Part shown: positions 1 to 7,723 of the stretch, piece by piece
Layout: the number at the start of each line of letters is the position of its first letter
Position numbering within the stretch: the stretch's first letter is position 1
Source of the DNA: an uncultured Johnsonella sp.
Lineage (GTDB): Bacteria > Bacillota > Clostridia > Lachnospirales > Lachnospiraceae
Direction: 5' to 3'
Length of the DNA stretch: 64,000 bases
Assembly (NCBI GenBank): GCA_900766185.1
Contig: CAAFUL010000042.1
Location: 4,088-68,087 of the forward strand
Position numbers and translations under genes: made by a program
Notes under the pieces: generated by a model
What the model saw: only the letters and a program-made list of their open reading frames with translations
Told to the model about the DNA's origin: nothing
The model's database searches: none

Positions 1-717
1 ACCAATCCGGCATTTAGCAGCGAGAAAGTACTTGCAGCTATTCTTTTTGAGCAGACCATGGACCGTAAGATAGAAGGTGAGTATACAGCCGACTATTTGT
101 GGAATGTTAAGAAAATAGTTCCTATATTAAAAATAGACAAGGGTCTTGCAGAAGAGAAGAATCATGTTAAACTTATGAAGCCCAATCCGGGACTTGACGA
201 GCTTTTGGAGCGTGCGGTAAAAGAGCGTCATATCTTCGGAACAAAGGAGCGTTCTGTTATACTTGATTATGATGAGCAGGGAATAAAGGATGTTATAGAC
301 CAGCAATTTGAGATTGGACTTAAGGTTTGGAGTCATGGACTTGTACCGATCTTAGAGCCGGAAGTAGACATTCATAATCCAAAGAAGGCAGAGTCTGAGG
401 AGTTTATGAAAAAGTGCATCAAGGAGCATCTTGCTAAACTTGATCCTGAAGTAAGAGTAATCTTTAAGGTGACTATACCTACAAAGGCTAACCTTTATGA
501 AGATATTATGGCAGATCCACATGTAGTTCGTGTGGTTGCACTCTCAGGCGGATATTCAAGAGACGAGGCTAATAAGCTTCTTGCAGAGAACAAGGGACTT
601 ATAGCAAGCTTTTCAAGAGCACTTGCAGACGGTTTATCAGCTAAGCAAAGTGATGAGGAATTTACAAAGATGCTTGGAGATTCAATTGACAGTATTTACA
701 AGGCATCAATCAGCTAA
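1..717 (+). CDS. fda: Fructose-bisphosphate aldolase class I, 3' part
   Basis: This enzyme cleaves fructose 1,6-bisphosphate to DHAP and glyceraldehyde-3-phosphate in cytosolic glycolysis. The reading frame is open from base 1 (TNPAFSSEKVL...), so the gene enters from outside the window and the ATG at 58 is internal. About 238 residues are present, against roughly 295 for the bacterial class I family, so about 55 N-terminal residues are missing. Recognisable stretches are LMKPNPGLDELL, an FKVTIPTKANLYEDI block that carries the likely Schiff-base lysine region, and VVRVVALSGGYSRDEA near the C-terminus. A strong terminator follows directly, so the gene ends its transcript here. The family call is confident; the exact catalytic residue is inferred. 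Confidence 0.9.
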   Translation, partial: TNPAFSSEKVLAAILFEQTMDRKIEGEYTADYLWNVKKIVPILKIDKGLAEEKNHVKLMKPNPGLDELLERAVKERHIFGTKERSVILDYDEQGIKDVIDQQFEIGLKVWSHGLVPILEPEVDIHNPKKAESEEFMKKCIKEHLAKLDPEVRVIFKVTIPTKANLYEDIMADPHVVRVVALSGGYSRDEANKLLAENKGLIASFSRALADGLSAKQSDEEFTKMLGDSIDSIYKASIS

Positions 718-753
718 TTAAATAACCTGCCAAAGCTGTAATGATTATAAATA

Positions 754-796
754 AAAATCCCCATAAAAAGAAGTTGCTTTTTTGTGGGGATTTTCT
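754..796 (+). terminator. Rho-independent terminator after the aldolase gene
   Basis: A perfect 10-bp stem (AAAATCCCCA at 754-763, TGGGGATTTT at 785-794) is followed by a T-rich run. It lies 37 bases after the aldolase stop codon. Confidence 0.85.
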
Positions 797-804
797 TTTT
801 ATCA

Positions 805-879
805 CAGGGCGGTGTAAGGAAAATATTGCCTTACGGCAAACACCGCCCTGCGAGCGAGTAGGGTAAGCCCCCCTACTCG
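805..879. repeat. Double inverted repeat (possible small palindromic repeat element)
   Basis: Two hairpins lie side by side. CAGGGCGGTGT at 805-815 pairs perfectly with 840-850 and has an inner TAAGG/CCTTA stem. CGAGTAGGG at 855-863 pairs with 871-879. They sit between the convergent aldolase and lyase genes, downstream of both, and code for nothing. They could serve as a terminator for the minus-strand lyase gene, but there is no U-tract in that direction. Confidence 0.5.
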
Positions 880-907
880 ATTGGTACAGAGGCGGTATAA
901 GGAGATA

Positions 908-2356
908 CTATAAGCTATCCTTAAAGTCCTCCTTGAACTTTTTAAGCAGCCTTTGTGGCCAATCGCCCTTTGCTTTAAGCCTTCCGAAGAAGAATCTTAG
1001 GATATCCGGCTCCATTTCCCATTCAAGACCTCCTACAAGCTCTCTATTCTCGTATAACCATGTAATGCGGTCTACGACAAACATTATATGAGAAACACTG
1101 AATACCCTTCTTGGAAGAGCAAGTCTTAAAAGCTCCATATCCGCAAGCGGCTCGTTACCGTTTTCATCTCTTTGCTCTGACAAAGTACCTCTTTCCATTC
1201 CTCGTGCACCGCTTACGATAAATAAAGCTGCTGCCAAAGCTCCTGCAGGGTATTCATTTTGGGGTATGTGCTTTAGGAAGTCCATGGCATTAACATGGCA
1301 GCCGAGACCGCCTGCCGGTGTAACCACAGGAATCTTTCTCTTAAGCAATTCATTTACCATAAATTCGATAAATATAGGACCTTGAGAAATCATATCCTCA
1401 TCCATGGTCTCTTCCAAACCTACGGCAATTGCTTCCATCTCACGAACAGACATACCGCCATAGGTTAAAAATCCTTCGTAAAGAGTTATAAAGCCCTGCA
1501 TTTTCTTAAATAACTCTGTATTGGAAGTACAGATACATCCACCTCTTGCACAACCCAGCTTCCTTGCGGAAAAGTATACTACATCTGAAAGTTCACCTAT
1601 TTTTAAGGTGATGTCATTTATGCTCATATCCTTGCAAGCTTCTTCTTTTGTTTTTATAAAATGAAGATTATCCGCCAGTAGACTGGCATCAACAACAAGC
1701 AGTACATTCATTTTTTTACACAAAGCACTTACATCCTCAAGATTTTTTAAGGAAAACGGCTGACCGCCTATAAGGTTTGTGCCGGCTTCCATCCTGACAA
1801 AGGCTACATTCTCGCTGCCAAGTGTCTTTATACGCTCTTCAAGTTTTCCAAGGTCCATATTTCCCTTGAATTTATTGTCAGAATTAAGGACTCTTCCCTC
1901 ATCACTTATAAGCTCTTCAACCTTGCCGCCATTTAAGGTCACATGGGCTTTGGAAGTGGTAAAATGATAATTCATAAGCACGGTTTGATTAGGGCTTATA
2001 AGGCTCTTTGACACAATATTCTCACAGGCTCTACCTTGGTGAGCCGGAAGGAAAAACTCCATACCGAACATCTTTTTAAGAGCAGCTTCAAGTCTGAAAA
2101 AGGTTTCAGAACCTGCGTAGCTGTCATCTGCACAAAGCATTGCTGCCTGCTGCCTGTCCGACATGGCATTGACACCGCTATCTGTAAGCATATCAAGGAA
2201 CACATCTCTATTTTTAAGCAAAAAGGTATTAAATCCGGCTTCTTCCATGGCTTCAAGTCTTTTTTGCGGCTCAAGAAGGTTAAGTTTTTGAATTACTCTT
2301 GCCTTATGCATTTCAAGTGGGAAACTCTCAGTTGACATCCATTTAATCTCTTTCAT
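908..2356 (-). CDS. Tyrosine phenol-lyase/tryptophanase family PLP enzyme, closer to tyrosine phenol-lyase
   Basis: Fold-type I PLP enzyme of the beta-eliminating lyase family, which splits aromatic amino acids into the ring compound, pyruvate and ammonia. Visible family residues are Tyr80 in DDSYAGS, HQGR at 106-109, Asn194 in TNLIGGQP, Asp223 (pyridine-nitrogen Asp), Lys266 (PLP Schiff base) and LALPRRV near 412-418. Arg389 in MERG matches the Arg381 that favours tyrosine phenol-lyase (tryptophanase has Val), and FTT at 132-134 also matches that subgroup. The usual Arg four residues after the initial Asp, which contacts the PLP oxygen, is Leu226 here, so activity may differ. Length is 482 against about 456-471. 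An in-frame stop lies 12 bases upstream of the ATG, fixing the N-terminus. The tyrosine-coding leader upstream supports a tyrosine-linked role. Automatic annotation would probably say tryptophanase. Confidence 0.8.
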   Translation of the reverse strand: MKEIKWMSTESFPLEMHKARVIQKLNLLEPQKRLEAMEEAGFNTFLLKNRDVFLDMLTDSGVNAMSDRQQAAMLCADDSYAGSETFFRLEAALKKMFGMEFFLPAHQGRACENIVSKSLISPNQTVLMNYHFTTSKAHVTLNGGKVEELISDEGRVLNSDNKFKGNMDLGKLEERIKTLGSENVAFVRMEAGTNLIGGQPFSLKNLEDVSALCKKMNVLLVVDASLLADNLHFIKTKEEACKDMSINDITLKIGELSDVVYFSARKLGCARGGCICTSNTELFKKMQGFITLYEGFLTYGGMSVREMEAIAVGLEETMDEDMISQGPIFIEFMVNELLKRKIPVVTPAGGLGCHVNAMDFLKHIPQNEYPAGALAAALFIVSGARGMERGTLSEQRDENGNEPLADMELLRLALPRRVFSVSHIMFVVDRITWLYENRELVGGLEWEMEPDILRFFFGRLKAKGDWPQRLLKKFKEDFKDSL

Positions 2357-2366
2357 GTTCTTAATC

Positions 2367-2390
2367 TACACGAATAATCGTGTACCTCCT
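2367..2390 (-). promoter_or_regulatory. Ribosome binding site with a hairpin between SD and start codon
   Basis: On the minus strand AGGAGG (2385-2390) is 28 bases from the ATG at 2356, too far for normal initiation. The intervening bases 2367-2384 form a perfect 7-bp stem with a 4-base loop (TACACGA/TCGTGTA). Folding this hairpin would bring the effective spacing to about 10. No other SD is seen nearer the ATG. Confidence 0.6.
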
Positions 2391-2412
2391 TTTTCTAAAA
2401 TTTATTTTAAAT

Positions 2413-2452
2413 ACAAAAAAACCACTACCGATAACAATCCCGATAGTGGTTC
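2413..2452 (-). terminator. Leader terminator (attenuator) upstream of the lyase gene
   Basis: Read on the minus strand, AACCACTATCG pairs with CGGTAGTGGTT, a stem of about 11 bp with one wobble, and is followed by a run of T. It lies inside the 5' leader, between the Tyr-rich leader peptide and the SD of the lyase gene. It would stop transcription before the structural gene unless it is prevented from forming. Confidence 0.8.
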
Positions 2453-2535
2453 ATATCAATTACTACTACTACACCTACGGGCTTACGCAAACGAGTGCCA
2501 AGCCCATAAGTTTTTAACATCCTATGGACAGGGCA

Positions 2536-2589
2536 TTAGATATAATAGTAATAATAATAATTCAAATTTTTAGATATACTGTTTAACAT
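2536..2589 (-). CDS. 17-residue leader peptide with six consecutive Tyr codons
   Basis: ATG, 17 sense codons and TAA encode MLNSISKNLNYYYYYYI. Residues 11-16 are all tyrosine (five TAT, one TAC). An AGAGGT SD (2597-2602) lies 7 bases upstream of the ATG, and a good promoter starts just above it. A terminator follows about 85 bases downstream, then the tyrosine phenol-lyase-like gene. This is the layout of amino-acid-sensing leader peptides such as TrpL or TnaC, but with tyrosine. Six identical codons in a row within a 17-codon ORF is unlikely by chance, although the region is AT-rich. Confidence 0.7.
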   Translation of the reverse strand: MLNSISKNLNYYYYYYI

Positions 2590-2622
2590 AGTATTTACCT
2601 CTTTTTTTAGTATATGCCCTGT

Positions 2623-2651
2623 ATGATAGCAAGTAGTGTTATAAAAGTCAA
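2623..2651 (-). promoter_or_regulatory. Promoter for leader peptide and lyase gene
   Basis: On the minus strand the sequence is TTGACT (2646-2651), 17 bases, then TATCAT (2623-2628). It lies immediately after the livF stop codon, so the lyase gene has its own promoter in addition to any read-through from the liv operon. Confidence 0.75.
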
Positions 2652-2654
2652 GCC

Positions 2655-3377
2655 TTAATTAACATATTTTTTATTTGAATTTTTTCCAAGGTAGGCTTCT
2701 CTTATAGCCTCATTGCTTAAAAGTTCCTCACCGCTGCCTTCCATGCTGAGTCTTCCGGTCTCAAGTACATAGGCATAGTCTGAAGCCTTAAGTGCCATAT
2801 TGGCGTTTTGCTCTATCAAAAGCACGGTAACGCCGGACTTGTTGATTTCCTTTATAATTTCAAAAATACCCTTAACAATCAACGGAGCAAGCCCCAAAGA
2901 AGGCTCATCCATCATCAAAAGTTTGGGTTTGCTCATCAAAGCTCTGGCGAGGGCTAGCATTTGCTGCTCACCTCCGGAGAGAGTACCTGCAAGCTGCCAC
3001 TTTCTTTCCTTTAATCTTGGGAAAAGAGAGTACATATGCTCTATATCCTCATCAAGGCTGTCATGCCTTAAGAAAGCTCCTATTTTGATATTGTCAAGCA
3101 CCGTCATGTCGGGAAAGACCCTTCTTCCCTCGGGAACTAAAGTAATGCCCTTGGCAATAATATTTGAAGTATCCGTTCCTGTAATATTTTCATCATTAAA
3201 ACTTACCGTTCCCTCAACAGGTTTTACAAGTCCCGCTATAGTACGAAGTATGGTTGATTTACCTGCACCGTTGGCACCTATAAGGCTTACGACACTGCCT
3301 TTTGGAACTTCAAAACTTACTCCTTTAACTGCATTGATACCGCCGTAACTAACTTTTAAATCTGTAATTTTAAGCAT
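2655..3377 (-). CDS. livF: Liv-type amino-acid ABC transporter ATPase LivF
   Basis: Cytoplasmic ATPase of a high-affinity branched-chain (or aromatic) amino-acid importer. The 240 residues are normal for LivF. Seen are Walker A GANGAGKST near residue 34, the signature LSGGEQQM, Walker B LLMMDEPSLGLAP and the switch His replaced in the usual LivF way (LLIEQNA). The C-terminus has the LivF-type YVLETGR and AYLGK. The start overlaps the end of livG by 8 bases, so it is the last gene of livJHMGF and translationally coupled. The next gene downstream is the tyrosine phenol-lyase-like enzyme, so the importer may supply its substrate; that link is inference from position. Confidence 0.93.
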   Translation of the reverse strand: MLKITDLKVSYGGINAVKGVSFEVPKGSVVSLIGANGAGKSTILRTIAGLVKPVEGTVSFNDENITGTDTSNIIAKGITLVPEGRRVFPDMTVLDNIKIGAFLRHDSLDEDIEHMYSLFPRLKERKWQLAGTLSGGEQQMLALARALMSKPKLLMMDEPSLGLAPLIVKGIFEIIKEINKSGVTVLLIEQNANMALKASDYAYVLETGRLSMEGSGEELLSNEAIREAYLGKNSNKKYVN

Positions 3378-4218
3378 CTTCTTCTACCACCCCCAAATAA
3401 GCATCTATAACATGCTCATTATTTTGTATTTCTTCCGGAGTTCCTTCGGCAATCAACTTACCGAAGTCAAGCACATAAATCCTGTCTGATATTTGCATTA
3501 CCAGATCCATATGATGTTCTATCATAAAAATAGTAAGCTTATAATCATCTCTTATCTGTTTAATAAAGTCGGTAAGCTCTTCAGTCTCCTGAGGATTCAT
3601 ACCGGCAGCCGGCTCGTCAAGCAAAAGAAGCTTAGGAGAGGTAGCAAGTGCCCTTGCTATTTCAAGTCTTCTTTGAAGTCCGTAAGGCAGGCTTTTTGCA
3701 ATGTCATCTTTGTATTGCAAAAGTCCCTGCATATCAAGAAGCTCCAAAGCTTCTCTTCTCATCCTTTCCTCTTCTTTATAGTTAAGTCTTAGAGTGGCAG
3801 AGAATACATTTTGCTTTGCACGCATATGCTTTGCTATAAGTACATTATCAAATACCGTAAGATTATGAAAGAGCCTGATATTTTGGAAGGTTCTTGCAAT
3901 CCCCTTGGCAGTGATCATATCAGGTGTATTGGCTACCGGCTTTATATTAAAAGGAGCATACTCACCAAGATAAAGCTTTTTCATTCTACCCTTAGGAGAA
4001 GATGCCAGTATAGTCTCGCCGTTAAATACGATTTTACCGTTGGTAGGCTCATATATACCGGTAACACAGTTAAATGCGGTTGTCTTACCTGCACCGTTAG
4101 GACCTATTAAAGCAACTATTTCTCCCTCATCTACTTTAAGAGATAAGTCATTGACCGCAACCACACCTCCAAATTGCATAGTAATGTGGTGCATACTAAG
4201 TATATTCTTTGTGCTCAT
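3370..4218 (-). CDS. livG: Liv-type amino-acid ABC transporter ATPase LivG
   Basis: Second ATPase of the importer, pairing with LivF at the membrane. The 282 residues include Walker A GPNGAGKTT (about 38-46), a signature SLPYGLQRRLEIARALA in which LPYG replaces LSGG as is usual in LivG, Walker B LLLLDEPAAGMNP, and the switch HH in MIEHHMDLV. The typical LivG insertion GIARTFQNIRLF is present. Its ATG overlaps the livM stop as TAATG, giving coupled translation. It contains an extra stretch around residues 70-95 (KGRMKKLYLGEYAPF) found in Clostridia homologues. Confidence 0.93.
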   Translation of the reverse strand: MSTKNILSMHHITMQFGGVVAVNDLSLKVDEGEIVALIGPNGAGKTTAFNCVTGIYEPTNGKIVFNGETILASSPKGRMKKLYLGEYAPFNIKPVANTPDMITAKGIARTFQNIRLFHNLTVFDNVLIAKHMRAKQNVFSATLRLNYKEEERMRREALELLDMQGLLQYKDDIAKSLPYGLQRRLEIARALATSPKLLLLDEPAAGMNPQETEELTDFIKQIRDDYKLTIFMIEHHMDLVMQISDRIYVLDFGKLIAEGTPEEIQNNEHVIDAYLGVVEEDA

Positions 4219-5315
4219 TATGCTTCCCCCTTCTTTGCTTTTTTACCTTTGAAAAGAGAAGGAAGCCCTTTTATAAGTTTACCCATGCCGTCCCATGAGA
4301 ATTCATTGGTACCCATAATCCCCTGTCTGTAGAATAAAACTACAAGCATAAGAAGTATGGAGAAAATAACCATACGAAAGCCCACTCTAAAAAGAGGAAC
4401 ACTCATACCTGCAATTATAAGAGGTTCGTCAAAGAATCTAAGCCACTCTTTACCTGCATTGATTAGGAAAGAACCGAGTATACTTCCTGTTACACTTCCG
4501 ATACCTCCAAGAACCACTATAAGAAGGATGTCATAGGTAAGTGATATCTGAAATGTCTTGGAATCTATGGATTTCATAAACATTGCCAAAAGTCCGCCTC
4601 CTATACCTGTAAAAAATGAAGATATGATAAAGGCTAATGACTTATACTTAAAAAGATTTATTCCCATAGACTGTGCAGCTATTTCATCTTCCCTGATAGC
4701 CTTAAATACTCTACCGTAGGAAGAGTTTATAAGCATTACCATAAGAATGATACAAACGGCTACTATTGCAAAAAGCACAAAAAGGTTTGGGAAACTCGGT
4801 ATATTCTTAAGTCCGTAAGAACCGTTGGTTATGGTATCTAATTGAGGAGCAGATATAAGTGCTCTTATTATCTCTGAAAATCCCAGCGTAGCTATTGCAA
4901 GATAGTCACTTTTCAGTTTAAGTACAGGTATTCCTATAAGTGCGGCAACAAAGGCTGATAAAAGTCCGCCTATGATAAGTGCCGGAAAAAAAGGCATATA
5001 AAGGTTGGCAATAAGCGGAGATATACCTGATATATAATAAATACTTGCTCTTTGTGCCACAGGTATAGTAAGAATTCCTACAGTGTAGGCACCTATAGCC
5101 ATAAAGCCTGCCTGCCCCAATGAAAAAAGTCCGGTAAATCCGTTTAATAAATTCATGGAGATGGCAACTACCGCATATATTGCTGTTCTTTCAAGTATGC
5201 CTATCTGGTAATTATATTCGTAACTGTTGATTTGTAAAAATGCTATTATAAGTATAGCTACAGCCAATGCGGCTATATTATACAATGTTTTCTTATTTTT
5301 TAAGTTAAATTTCAT
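4218..5315 (-). CDS. livM: Liv-type amino-acid ABC transporter permease LivM
   Basis: Multi-pass membrane permease that forms the translocation path together with LivH. The motif MNLLNGFTGLFSLGQAGFMAIGAYT and later LKSDYLAIATLGFSEIIRAL are typical of LivM. There are about ten hydrophobic segments. The frame is open further upstream, but I start it at MKFNLKNKK (365 residues). This start has a GGGGG-containing SD 6 bases upstream and begins just after the livH stop; the longer alternative at 5351 would overlap livH and has no SD. The C-terminus is followed directly by livG with a 1-base overlap. Confidence 0.92.
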   Translation of the reverse strand: MKFNLKNKKTLYNIAALAVAILIIAFLQINSYEYNYQIGILERTAIYAVVAISMNLLNGFTGLFSLGQAGFMAIGAYTVGILTIPVAQRASIYYISGISPLIANLYMPFFPALIIGGLLSAFVAALIGIPVLKLKSDYLAIATLGFSEIIRALISAPQLDTITNGSYGLKNIPSFPNLFVLFAIVAVCIILMVMLINSSYGRVFKAIREDEIAAQSMGINLFKYKSLAFIISSFFTGIGGGLLAMFMKSIDSKTFQISLTYDILLIVVLGGIGSVTGSILGSFLINAGKEWLRFFDEPLIIAGMSVPLFRVGFRMVIFSILLMLVVLFYRQGIMGTNEFSWDGMGKLIKGLPSLFKGKKAKKGEA

Positions 5316-5325
5316 TTCTATCCCC

Positions 5326-6207
5326 CTATACCTTATCTGTAACCTTTTCACCGAATATACCGGTAGGACGAACCAAAAGCATTATTATAAGCAGTACAAA
5401 TGTAAATGCATCCGAAAAGGTTGAATAACCGCCGGCTACCAAAGCGGTTTCACCAAAGCCGAGTATAAATCCACCTATTACCGCACCCGGTATCGATCCT
5501 ATACCTCCTATAACCGCTGCCACGAAGCATTTTAATCCGGGTAAGGATCCTGAGTAAGGAAATACCGTCATACGGTCGGTAAAGTAAAGTATTGAGCCTA
5601 TACCTGCAAGTAAAGAGCCTATAGCGAAGGTAAATGACACTGTTTTATTGATTTTAATACCCATAAGCTGAGCTGTTTCGTAGTCTTTTGATACCGCACG
5701 CATAGCCATACCCATCTTTGTATGCTTTATAAGCATCATAAGCAAATAAACTATTATAAGTGTCAGTATCGGTGTTAAAATTGTTACAAGTGAAAAACTC
5801 AAATCACCAAACTTAATTATCTTTTTAAGTACAGGTATTTCGGGATAGCCCTTCGGCAGTGCCGTAAAAAGATAGGTGGCAAGGTTTTGCAAAAGATAGG
5901 AAACTCCTATTGCCGATATCATAACACTCATACGGGGAGCGTTTCTTAAAGGCTTGTATGCAGTTTTTTCTATTAACACACCGAGTAAGACCGTAGCCGC
6001 TAAAACCACCGGTATTGCAATATACCATGGCATACTTGCCATTGCAAATATCATGAAGTAACCTGCCATCATGAAGATATCTCCATGAGCAAAATTTATT
6101 AACCTAAGTATTCCGTATACCAGAGTATAACCTATGGCTATAAGTGCGTAAGCACCACCAAGTGATATAGCGGTAAGACATTGTTGTAAAAATGTTGTTG
6201 CATCCAT
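5326..6207 (-). CDS. livH: Liv-type amino-acid ABC transporter permease LivH
   Basis: Integral membrane permease, 293 residues, the usual size. It starts MDATTFLQQCLTAISLGGAYALIAIGYT, and the LRLINFAHGDIFMMAGY motif is diagnostic of LivH. KTVSFTFAIGSLLAGIGSIL and AAVIGGIGSIPGAVIGGFILG are also typical. It lies second in livJHMGF, after a hairpin that separates it from the binding-protein gene, an arrangement that normally lets the binding protein be made in excess. It stops 10 bases before the livM start. Confidence 0.93.
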   Translation of the reverse strand: MDATTFLQQCLTAISLGGAYALIAIGYTLVYGILRLINFAHGDIFMMAGYFMIFAMASMPWYIAIPVVLAATVLLGVLIEKTAYKPLRNAPRMSVMISAIGVSYLLQNLATYLFTALPKGYPEIPVLKKIIKFGDLSFSLVTILTPILTLIIVYLLMMLIKHTKMGMAMRAVSKDYETAQLMGIKINKTVSFTFAIGSLLAGIGSILYFTDRMTVFPYSGSLPGLKCFVAAVIGGIGSIPGAVIGGFILGFGETALVAGGYSTFSDAFTFVLLIIMLLVRPTGIFGEKVTDKV

Positions 6208-6273
6208 TAGGCTTATGCCTCCTAACCTTAATTAAATTTCATAGGGTCTTATATTACCCTAACACAATACATA

Positions 6274-6317
6274 AAGCCAAATGCTTTTTGAAAAGGCAAT
6301 TTTCAGGCATTTGGCTT
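6274..6317. terminator. Intercistronic hairpin between livJ and livH
   Basis: AAGCCAAATGC (6274-6284) pairs perfectly over 11 bp with GCATTTGGCTT (6307-6317). On the minus strand no strong U-tract follows, so it is more likely an mRNA-stabilising or partial terminator structure that lowers expression of livHMGF relative to livJ. Confidence 0.6.
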
Positions 6318-6342
6318 ATACTTATTTATTATATAAAACTTA

Positions 6343-7530
6343 TTACTTACCTGTATCTACAGTAGTTGTTGTAAGCAGTTCAAACTTACCGTCCTTTACT
6401 GTCTTTATAAAAGCTAATGTCTTGTTGGCATCACCGTTTTCATCAAATGAGATATGTCCTGTAATGCCGTCAAAGGTAACTCCCTTAAGAGCCTCTTTGA
6501 TCTTTTCTCCATCAGTACTTTGAGCTGCTTCTATCGCCTTTATAGCACATACATAAGCATCATAACTTAAAGCTGAGAAGTTAGGTATTATATCCGGTTG
6601 TTTATTTTCTACTAAATATTTCTTATAACCTTCTATGAATTTCTTAGCCTCATCATTGGCAGGCGCAGATTCATCAAAGAATGTTGAGAACACTATGCCT
6701 TCCGCATTGCCCTTGGCATTTTCTATAATAGTTGAGTTTTCCCAAGTATCTCCCGCTCCGATAACCGCATCTATACCAAGCTCTCTTGCCTGTGTGATGA
6801 TCAAAGGAGCTGTAGTAAGTGATGAAGGTGCATATATAAAGTCAGGATTTGCAGCCTTTATATTTGTAAGTACCGCCTTAAAATCTGTCTGATTTGTCTG
6901 GAACTGCTGCTGGTCAACTACCTTGCCGCCGAGCTTTTCAAATGACTCTGCGAAGAAAGTTCCAAGTCCTGATGAATAATCATCACCCAGCTGTGTAAGC
7001 ACTGCTGCGGTCTTAATATTGTTTTGATTAGCATAGTTTGCCATAATAGTACCTTGGAACGGATCAAGGAAACATACTCTGAAGTAATATTCATTGCCCA
7101 GTGTAACTTGGGGATTGGTACAAGTAGCGCCGATTGCAGGTATCTTTGCACTTTCAAATGTAGGTCCTGCTGCTATGGATACACCTGAACCGTAGCTTCC
7201 TATTACTACTGAAACTTTTTCGCTTACAAGTTTTTGTGCAGCCGATACAGCCTCTGTCTTATCAGACTTATTATCAACTTCTACAAGCTCTATCTTATAT
7301 TCTTCGCCGCCTATATTTACAGTAGGATAAACTGTGTTGGCATAGCGTATGCCCATAGCCTCTTGCAGACCGCCACCACCGTTTTCACCGGTAAGGGGTT
7401 CAAATACACCGATCTTTATCACCTTATCTCCACCTGCACTTTGTGAAGCGGAGCCGCCGCTACAGGCTGAGATTGATGAAGCCAACATAAGAGCTGCTGC
7501 ACAAACAGCCAACAATTTCTTTAATTTCAT
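6343..7530 (-). CDS. livJ: Amino-acid ABC transporter substrate-binding lipoprotein LivJ/LivK type
   Basis: Periplasmic-binding-protein type I family protein anchored to the outer face of the membrane. It has a lipoprotein signal peptide: MKLKKLL, a hydrophobic stretch, then SSISAC with the lipidated Cys at residue 23, followed by a Gly/Ser-rich linker. The mature part begins KIGVFEPLTGENGGGGLQ, the start of the ANF/Leu-Ile-Val fold, with VVIGSYGSGVSIA and GAGDTWEN later. Start chosen at 7530 because AGAGAGG lies 8 bases upstream; a start 24 bases earlier has no SD. The ligand may be branched-chain or aromatic; sequence alone does not decide. Confidence 0.92.
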   Translation of the reverse strand: MKLKKLLAVCAAALMLASSISACSGGSASQSAGGDKVIKIGVFEPLTGENGGGGLQEAMGIRYANTVYPTVNIGGEEYKIELVEVDNKSDKTEAVSAAQKLVSEKVSVVIGSYGSGVSIAAGPTFESAKIPAIGATCTNPQVTLGNEYYFRVCFLDPFQGTIMANYANQNNIKTAAVLTQLGDDYSSGLGTFFAESFEKLGGKVVDQQQFQTNQTDFKAVLTNIKAANPDFIYAPSSLTTAPLIITQARELGIDAVIGAGDTWENSTIIENAKGNAEGIVFSTFFDESAPANDEAKKFIEGYKKYLVENKQPDIIPNFSALSYDAYVCAIKAIEAAQSTDGEKIKEALKGVTFDGITGHISFDENGDANKTLAFIKTVKDGKFELLTTTTVDTGK

Positions 7531-7590
7531 AATACATACCTCTCTGTCCGTCATACATATACAACTGTCTTTTTAGAAAATACAAAAAAT

Positions 7591-7618
7591 ATTATAACAG
7601 AAAAAAAATAAATTTCAA
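7591..7618 (-). promoter_or_regulatory. Promoter of the liv operon
   Basis: On the minus strand TTGAAA (7613-7618), 16 bases, then TATAAT (7591-7596). It lies about 60 bases upstream of the livJ start. Confidence 0.65.
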
Positions 7619-7723
7619 GATAAATTTTTTTTTCTGTTATTAAGTATGAGTATTTGCTATACTGTTAATTGATTAAACCGACAGATAAGCAGTCCCTGAT
7701 TGGGGCTTAAAGTGGAGGAGTCT

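Larger units (their letters stand above)
2413..2622 (-). promoter_or_regulatory. Attenuator-like leader RNA with alternative pairings
   Basis: The leader contains three mutually competing pairings. The Tyr-codon segment (2548-2561, AUUAUUAUUAUUAC in the RNA) can pair over 14 bases, with G-U wobbles, with GUAGUAGUAGUAAU (2459-2472), just before the terminator. ACAGGGCAU (2614-2622) pairs perfectly with AUGCCCUGU (2528-2536), enclosing the whole leader peptide ORF. GGGCUU/AAGCCC forms a hairpin at 2479-2505. Ribosome position on the Tyr codons would therefore decide which fold forms. The direction of the response (high or low tyrosine) cannot be decided from sequence. Confidence 0.65.

Noticed and set aside
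2036..2335. Plus-strand open frame of about 100 codons within the lyase gene
   Set aside because: Entirely antisense to a well-conserved coding region, with no SD or family resemblance.
908..2356. Simple annotation as tryptophanase (tnaA)
   Set aside because: MERG with Arg389, FTT and NAMSD follow the tyrosine phenol-lyase pattern more closely, and the leader peptide encodes Tyr and no Trp. The substrate is still unproven, so no gene symbol is given.
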